Positions 58,860 to 64,000 of a stretch of DNA of 64,000 nt are shown piece by piece; position 1 is the stretch's first letter; each line of letters begins with the position of its first letter. Location of the stretch: NCBI RefSeq assembly GCF_050948215.1, contig NC_135157.1:5952001-6016000 (forward strand), given 5' to 3'. The stretch is from Halictus rubicundus (Eukaryota > Arthropoda > Insecta > Hymenoptera > Halictidae). A program made the position numbers and the translations under genes. The notes beneath the pieces are model-generated. The model had not been told where the DNA came from. It made no database searches and was given only the letters and a program-made list of their open reading frames with translations.

Positions 58860-60160
58860 AATATTACCCCTCGGTTTTATACCTCTACGATATAAAAATA
58901 AAAATATAAACTAGTTTCGTTAGATCGACTTCAGAAACATACTTTTTACAAATGTTTCGTTGATGCTACGTGAAATTAGAAGACGAGACAATACCCATGA
59001 GGATCAGGTAATACTATTTCTATTAGTTCGTTAAAAAAAGATGTACGACATCTGTAGCCGTCATTTGTTTATCAGAACAAAAATCAACACACCAATGAAA
59101 ACTCAACGGCCATAGTCGTAATTTTCACGAACGCGTATCTGTAGATTTAAGTATAAAATTGTTCACATGTAACCAAATTAGACGGATGCTGCTGCTGCTC
59201 TTTGTATTCATCATACAAAAAGAGCACGAGAAAAGTGTGTCAATTTGTCAGTATGGTCGTATAAGGCTTTCGTATTTCTCAAGGTTCGCTTTTTATGAAC
59301 CTGCTTCTGTTCTTCGCGATAACGTGTTCTCGAACCTCGTCGAGTCAACGTCAACCGGTAAAAAAAAAAGGAGAAACGACCGGAGGAGTTATCTTCAAAT
59401 ATAGCAGGAGCTCATAATAGATTTCTTTGTGATAGACCTATTTCCTGCTCGACTGTCTTTGTTGCTCGTGGTCTGGCTGCCAGACACTCGCGAGAAAAAA
59501 AGATTAGGATGATGTAAGCCAAACCGGGGACTCTCGTTTTCGCCTGTAACGAATACTCTCTGAAAATATCACTAATCGTCAGCGCAGCAAAGTACTAATC
59601 AATTTTAACACATATCTGATCGGCATTTTTTCTCTGTTCATCATTCTGCTGCTTTTTTTAAAATATTTTCTAATAAATCATCATTTGTACAACAATGGGG
59701 GTTTAATCGTTTTGGCCTGTGAACAGCACATATTGTTTTTCCCTTTTCAAAAGCCTACATAACGGGAACGGTTACGCTGCCGTTTCGTCGCGAAGCTGTA
59801 AAATAAGTGAACGCGTTCCGCAGACGTTCACGAAATTCAATCGGCGATCCGCGCGCACATTTTGATCACAGCGAGCCGAGTCTACTGATGTCAGTGCTGA
59901 TCACAATCATTTTCGTTGTCCGAGTCCGGGCGCCGGCGTCCTGACCATCGCAATCCTACTTCGGAGAGTCGCCGTTCTGTGCGACCGTACTTCAGGAGTT
60001 CGAACAAGTATTTATAATTCACGTCGTTAGGAACGTTTAAGCTGTTCAAAGTGTACGATAAGATATTCTGCTCGTGCGTCTTTTAATTGCTCCCCGATTT
60101 GTCGAGTACGGCTCGACTCCGTAATGGCACCTTTCAACTCGTATTTTCTTCAACCCAGAG
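58860..60160. other. No gene recognised
   Basis: AT-rich sequence with a GC-richer patch at 59820-59990. An 81-codon frame (59159-59404) begins within a run of hydrophobic codons but has no proper ATG context or domain. Nothing firm. Confidence 0.4.
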
Positions 60161-60198
60161 CCTCTCTCTCCCTCTCTCCCTCTCTCTCCCTCCTTCTC
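60161..60198 (+). repeat. CT-rich simple repeat
   Basis: A polypyrimidine run of CTCTCTCC type, 38 bases, with imperfect units. Confidence 0.8.
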
Positions 60199-60245
60199 GG
60201 AATTGATTTCCAAGAATTTCGAGCAGAATCGTCTTTTCCAACAAA

Positions 60246-60365
60246 TGAGCCGTTCAATGGGAAAATGCTGCGAATTAATCATTGTATAACGAGGTATTAA
60301 GTTAAAGTTCTACGAAACACGACAACATCGGCAACAACAGGATGTTGCGTTTGTCTTAAAAGTTA
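60246..60365 (+). repeat. Dispersed repeat with GAGCCGTTTAATGCAAAAAT motif, copy 2
   Basis: GAGCCGTTCAATGGGAAAAT, AAAGTTCTACGAAACACGAC and GCGTTTGTCTTA parallel 61992-62110. It lies directly upstream of the dimeric repeat at 60408. Confidence 0.35.
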
Positions 60366-60407
60366 TATTACGATCGTTTTATTTAATTATGATTAAACCC
60401 TCCAAAA

Positions 60408-60625
60408 CTCGATTTATGTCCAAAACACGGGTCAAGCCAGGGACATATATCGGCCAGGAGATACAATTCTTTGATCCACGCGATATTTACACTCCTCGAC
60501 GAGCAAGGCCCCTCCAGCTTCTTGGCCCCTCACGGGGTATACCCCGCGGCAATGGGGACAGTTCTGGGACTTTTATCGGCTAGGCGTTTGTGACATATAT
60601 AGAGTAAATGCTATATTGACTTACA
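60408..60625 (+). repeat. Dispersed dimeric repeat with TATCGGC motif, copy 2
   Basis: GGGACATATATCGGCCAGGA near the start and GGGACTTTTATCGGCTAGG 126 bases later are two versions of one motif. The copy shares CTTTGATCCACGCGA, CCCCTCACGGGGTA, GGGACTTTTATCGGCTAGG and GACATATATAGAGTAAAT with 61018-61215. TATATAGAG followed some 50 bases later by AATAAA is LTR-like, but no LTR boundaries were found. Confidence 0.55.
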
Positions 60626-61017
60626 TCACTTTTGCGTTAAAATAAACCTGTTCTCGTTGGTCCGAGCACAGCAGTGCGAGATTCTTTGAAAACAATTATA
60701 TCTCGAGGCTGTAATCAGCGTATAATTCCAAAGTTTCACCGGCGGTGTATATTTTTAGTATTTATCTGCTGTAAATAAAATAAAACAATCGATTCGAGAA
60801 CTTCAGCCTCGTTTTGTAATGTTCATTGTTTTCGCGAACCCTAATCGGTTCATCGGTTAACGAAACAGCGGGATAATTTTAAATCTTGTCGAGGTTTCGC
60901 AAACTTCGTAGCGTCATTATCGGTAATCATCGTAAACTTAGTGAGTTGGATTTTCGCAAAAATTTAAAACAAAGCTCTCGACTAACACTCGAGAGAGCTT
61001 AAAACATCGTTACCGTA

Positions 61018-61215
61018 AAGACAGGAACATATATTGGCCAGGAGATACTATTCTTTGATCCACGCGACCTTACACACCTCGGTGACCGAGGTATCTTGAC
61101 CTTTTTAGCCCCTCACGGGGTACACATACCACGCGGCAGTGGGGAGAATTCTGGGACTTTTATCGGCTAGGCATTTCCGACATATATAGAGTAAATACTG
61201 TACTGATAGAATTAG
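61018..61215 (+). repeat. Dispersed dimeric repeat with TATCGGC motif, copy 3
   Basis: It is the same arrangement as 60408-60625: GGAACATATATTGGCCAGGA, CTTTGATCCACGCGA, a CACCTCGGTGACCGAGGTA hairpin, CCCCTCACGGGGTA, GGGACTTTTATCGGCTAGG and GACATATATAGAGTAAAT. Motif spacing is 129 bases. It lies about 390 bp after the first copy in the same orientation. Confidence 0.55.
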
Positions 61216-61991
61216 ACTGATCAAAAATCTTAAAAATGAATCTGTAACTACCCCTTACTGTAGGAAATACTGAAGATTGTATAAATGTGTATTAAGTTTA
61301 AGCACTGAGTGCATATAAATACTTTTTCGCAGCTAAATAAACTTGGGACGAAGCTGTATATGCTTGAAATAAAGATATTAATATCTGAATAATTGTATAT
61401 TTCTGGTTATGTTTCTCTGACCAGCTCGATTCTGCTTCGACAAAGTTTTCGAGCGAAGAGACATTTAACCGCGAGCTCGTTATCATAAATGATTTCGATG
61501 AATTCGATTCACCGGCTCCCAAAACACTCGAGGGCGATTGTTAGCGCCGCGATAATCGGACCCTCGCATACACCGCGGGGAAAAGAACGAGACAAGGTTA
61601 TACTACCGAATTGGATTATCACCGGCCTCTTATCCTGTTTTGTCAAGCATCTCGAGGTCACTTCCCCATGGACTGCGGTTCTAACTGTATCAAAACATTA
61701 AAGCGGAGTTTCAGCTGTCGTTATCGCGATGATAACGCTACCAAGGCCACCACCGGGATAATTGGCCAAAGTCATTTTGGTATTGTGTAACGCCGGATAA
61801 CCCTCGGCGCGGCCACGGCGCGCTGATTTTCAAAAGCGGTCGCACCTCTCTGCATCCTCGCTGACCGCGACAGCGATCGTGTTCGCGATTATATCATGTC
61901 TTTTTCCTTTTTCGAATTTCAAATACCATTGTTTTCCATGCCTATCGCCGCTCGTCGTGGAATGGTCTGTGTTTTCCTCGACGGACAATCG

Positions 61992-62110
61992 AGCATGAAT
62001 TGAGCCGTTTAATGCAAAAATAGTGCAAGTCGAAACAGTTGAGATTGAAATTTAGTGAAAGTTCTATGAAACACAACATTATCGAAGGATGTCACGTTTG
62101 TCTCGTGGAA
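61992..62110 (+). repeat. Dispersed repeat with GAGCCGTTTAATGCAAAAAT motif, copy 3
   Basis: GAGCCGTTTAATGCAAAAAT, TGCAAGTCGAAACAGTT, AAAGTTCTATGAAACAC and CACGTTTGTCTCG align with 60246-60365. The first 45 bases also align with 30619-30660. Confidence 0.4.
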
Positions 62111-62865
62111 GCTAAAAATTTATTAGAATTATTTTCTTTAATAGCGATTCATCCGAACAGACAATTGTCTTACACCATTTTTGTATTATACGACTCAATT
62201 GATCAATCTCGCAGGACTGTAGAAATTAGAACACGATCATAACGATGTTAGCTTCAAATATATAAAATTGAGTCGTTTAAAAATCATTTTTCTGAAGTGT
62301 CCTTTGGGAACGTTCGCAGGATAGTAAGGATAGTAAGAGTAGATAGTAAGAGGACATTTTTGTTTGGAATCGATAGGGTTTCCTTTTTTAAAGGACAAGA
62401 ATAAAGTTTGGTTTCTGCTGAGAAATTAACTTGTAACATCTAACGGCTTCACCATTGCCTTGATTTGTTTTCAGAAGTATCCTTCGAGAGCCTTCGCAGC
62501 AGCACGAAGTGCACTTTCTTCAACGATAATGAAAGTAGACCACGTGTTTATTTATAACTCTTCAATCTTTTGAAAACGATTGAACATGCTTGGTACACGA
62601 TGCTTGTTTTTATTTTTAATTCATCAAACTACTTTAGTCGGAATTTTTCTTATAAATATTATAATTAAGGACGCCTGAAAATCATCAGAAAAATATAGAA
62701 AAGATAAATTTGAGCAAAGGCTGCCGGTACCATGCCGGAACCATGCGTTCCATACATGGTAAAGCAGGCTCATGCATATTTAAAAGAGTATGTCAGCGGA
62801 TCTTTTTTAATGAATTGCATCGCAGATGGTGCTGTGGATGTAAATAAAAAAAAATAAAAATAAGG

Positions 62866-63190
62866 TTTCATTTCCTCTCAGAGATTAATCCATAAAATCG
62901 TAAATTATATAAAATACTGTTATAAAAAGTTTCCACTTTTTTCGCCCATAATGTAATTTACATATTAAAATTCTGAATTCCACGTGTACAATTCTACGAG
63001 ATTCGAAAGAATTTTATACATAGAAATCGCACAGATATCAACTTTCATTTCTTCTCAGAGATTATTCTGTAAAATCTTAAATTATATAAAATATTGATTT
63101 CCGTACCAACAGCTTCACCACAAATACAACATTCCGCTCTCTTTCGTTCATAATGCTTACGTATTGTAATTTTGAGATCTACAAGGTGTC
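62866..63190 (+). repeat. 177-bp tandem duplication
   Basis: TTTCATTTCCTCTCAGAGAT at 62866 and TTTCATTTCTTCTCAGAGAT at 63043 begin two units. These share AAATTATATAAAATA, CATAATG and AATTTTGA or AATTCTGA blocks. A third partial match (TTCTACAAGG, AAAGAATTTTATA) lies near 63499-63530. Confidence 0.6.
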
Positions 63191-63224
63191 CCTCTACTGG
63201 ATGAATCTACATGAACAAAAATAA

Positions 63225-63440
63225 GTCGAAAAGTAAGAATAATCTTTTTTCTTAAAAATGCTCGTTTTCCTGAGAAATGAGTTCGAAGTTCTAGTATTTG
63301 TAGTAAGTAGAATTGATAGGTCATGAACAGACGCGCCAGTCGATTCTATTTGATAGCACGCGTATTCCCCGAATTTTTGAACTCGATTTTCCCAAAAAAC
63401 TAAATCTTAAACGGAAAAACATCTTTTTCGACTTATTTTT
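63225..63440 (-). repeat. Dispersed repeat family with GTTCATGACCTACCG motif, copy 3 (inverted)
   Basis: GTAAGTAGAATTGATAGGTC, ATGAACAGACGCGCC, ATAGCACGCGTATTCC and TTTTTGAACTCG are the inverse of the blocks at 21840-21930 and 35915-35975. An ACAAGGTGTCCC motif at 63181 precedes it. Confidence 0.4.
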
Positions 63441-64000
63441 TCACGTAGACTCGCTTCGTTGTGGCTTGTACTACCTGATCGGTGACTACCCCGTGTATTC
63501 TACAAGGCTTCAAAGAATTTTATATGTAGGAATAAGAGATCAGACGAGCGGACGAAGTCCAGGGTATTGTACTTCGGCTTGTGAATCAGATTCAACGGAC
63601 TGAAGCGACGCAGATTCCTCAAGAAAATTTTGCCGAGTGTTTACGTAAACTGAATGGGACCATTCGAACAGATAATAGGGGTTGAAAGGCACGATAGAGG
63701 GAGGGAGGATAGTAGAAAAAAAGGACAAAAATCGATACCGTATTTGAAACGCGTATCCAAAAAGTTGCATGTCGATAAAGAAGTCGTCAGAAGCGTTAGC
63801 AGTATGCAATTGCATTATTGAAATTCTAATGAGACACGCGGCGATGGCTCACTGTTTATATTGATATTAGTCCTGTGGATGACACTACGGTCGTCTTGTT
63901 CTATTGTTTATCGTCAGAATTTAGTAAAACGTTTAGCAAATAATGTTCATGCGGCATTGCAAGAGACACGTTAAATCGCTTTAACTTTAAATCAGTGGAC

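Noticed and set aside
60408..60680. Solo LTR (TATATAGAG followed by AATAAA)
   Set aside because: No TG...CA boundaries, target duplication, primer-binding site or polypurine tract could be placed, so it is listed only as a dispersed repeat.

Overview
The window looks like non-coding nuclear DNA from an insect, most likely a hymenopteran (bee, ant or wasp). It is AT-rich, with GC-richer patches a few hundred bases long. No long uninterrupted gene is present: the longest open frame is 183 codons, and it lies in a GC-rich patch where both strands are open. Bacterial features (operons, Shine-Dalgarno sites, dense coding) are absent. The transposon mix fits an insect: piggyBac-like elements flanked by TTAA, mariner ends at TA, hAT non-autonomous elements, long-TIR pogo/Tigger-like elements and fold-back elements ending in ACAGGGTGTCC. 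The hymenopteran placement is inference from general knowledge of such repeats, not from a search.

Layout. 0-10 kb: AT-rich DNA with scattered MITE pieces. A tentative three-exon gene model for a small secreted protein sits here (2945-3002, 5325-5672, 8891-8979, plus strand); its intron phases agree. 10-25 kb: degenerate tandem repeats, a 370-bp fold-back element (15624-15993) and a hAT-like element (20758-20971). 25-35 kb: mostly anonymous, with a 437-bp fold-back element (28624-29060) and an 87-bp-type minisatellite. 35-45 kb: a hAT MITE with an 8-bp target duplication, a 125-bp minisatellite, a 63-bp minus-strand exon candidate with strong splice sites, a piggyBac-like MITE nested in a long-TIR Tigger-like element, and two TTAA-bounded elements, one with perfect 18-bp palindromes. 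45-52 kb: mariner ends, then a GC-rich block (about 48.2-51.2 kb) resembling a 5'-UTR or promoter region. 52-55 kb: a mariner deletion derivative 56 bp from a piggyBac relic that still encodes the C-terminal cysteine-rich tail of its transposase, then a second GC-rich block. 55-64 kb: a TATA-type core promoter candidate (57639), another piggyBac-like MITE beside an unrecognised duplicated frame, two copies of a dimeric repeat built on a TATCGGC motif, and a 177-bp tandem duplication.

Interpretation. The window is probably intergenic or intronic DNA in which several waves of mostly non-autonomous DNA transposons accumulated. No retrotransposon coding sequence, tRNA, rRNA or CRISPR array was recognised. 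The only host coding signals are low-confidence exon candidates. The one protein-family assignment I trust is the piggyBac transposase C-terminus at 53883-54092. All repeat relationships were found by eye within this window; no database was consulted.
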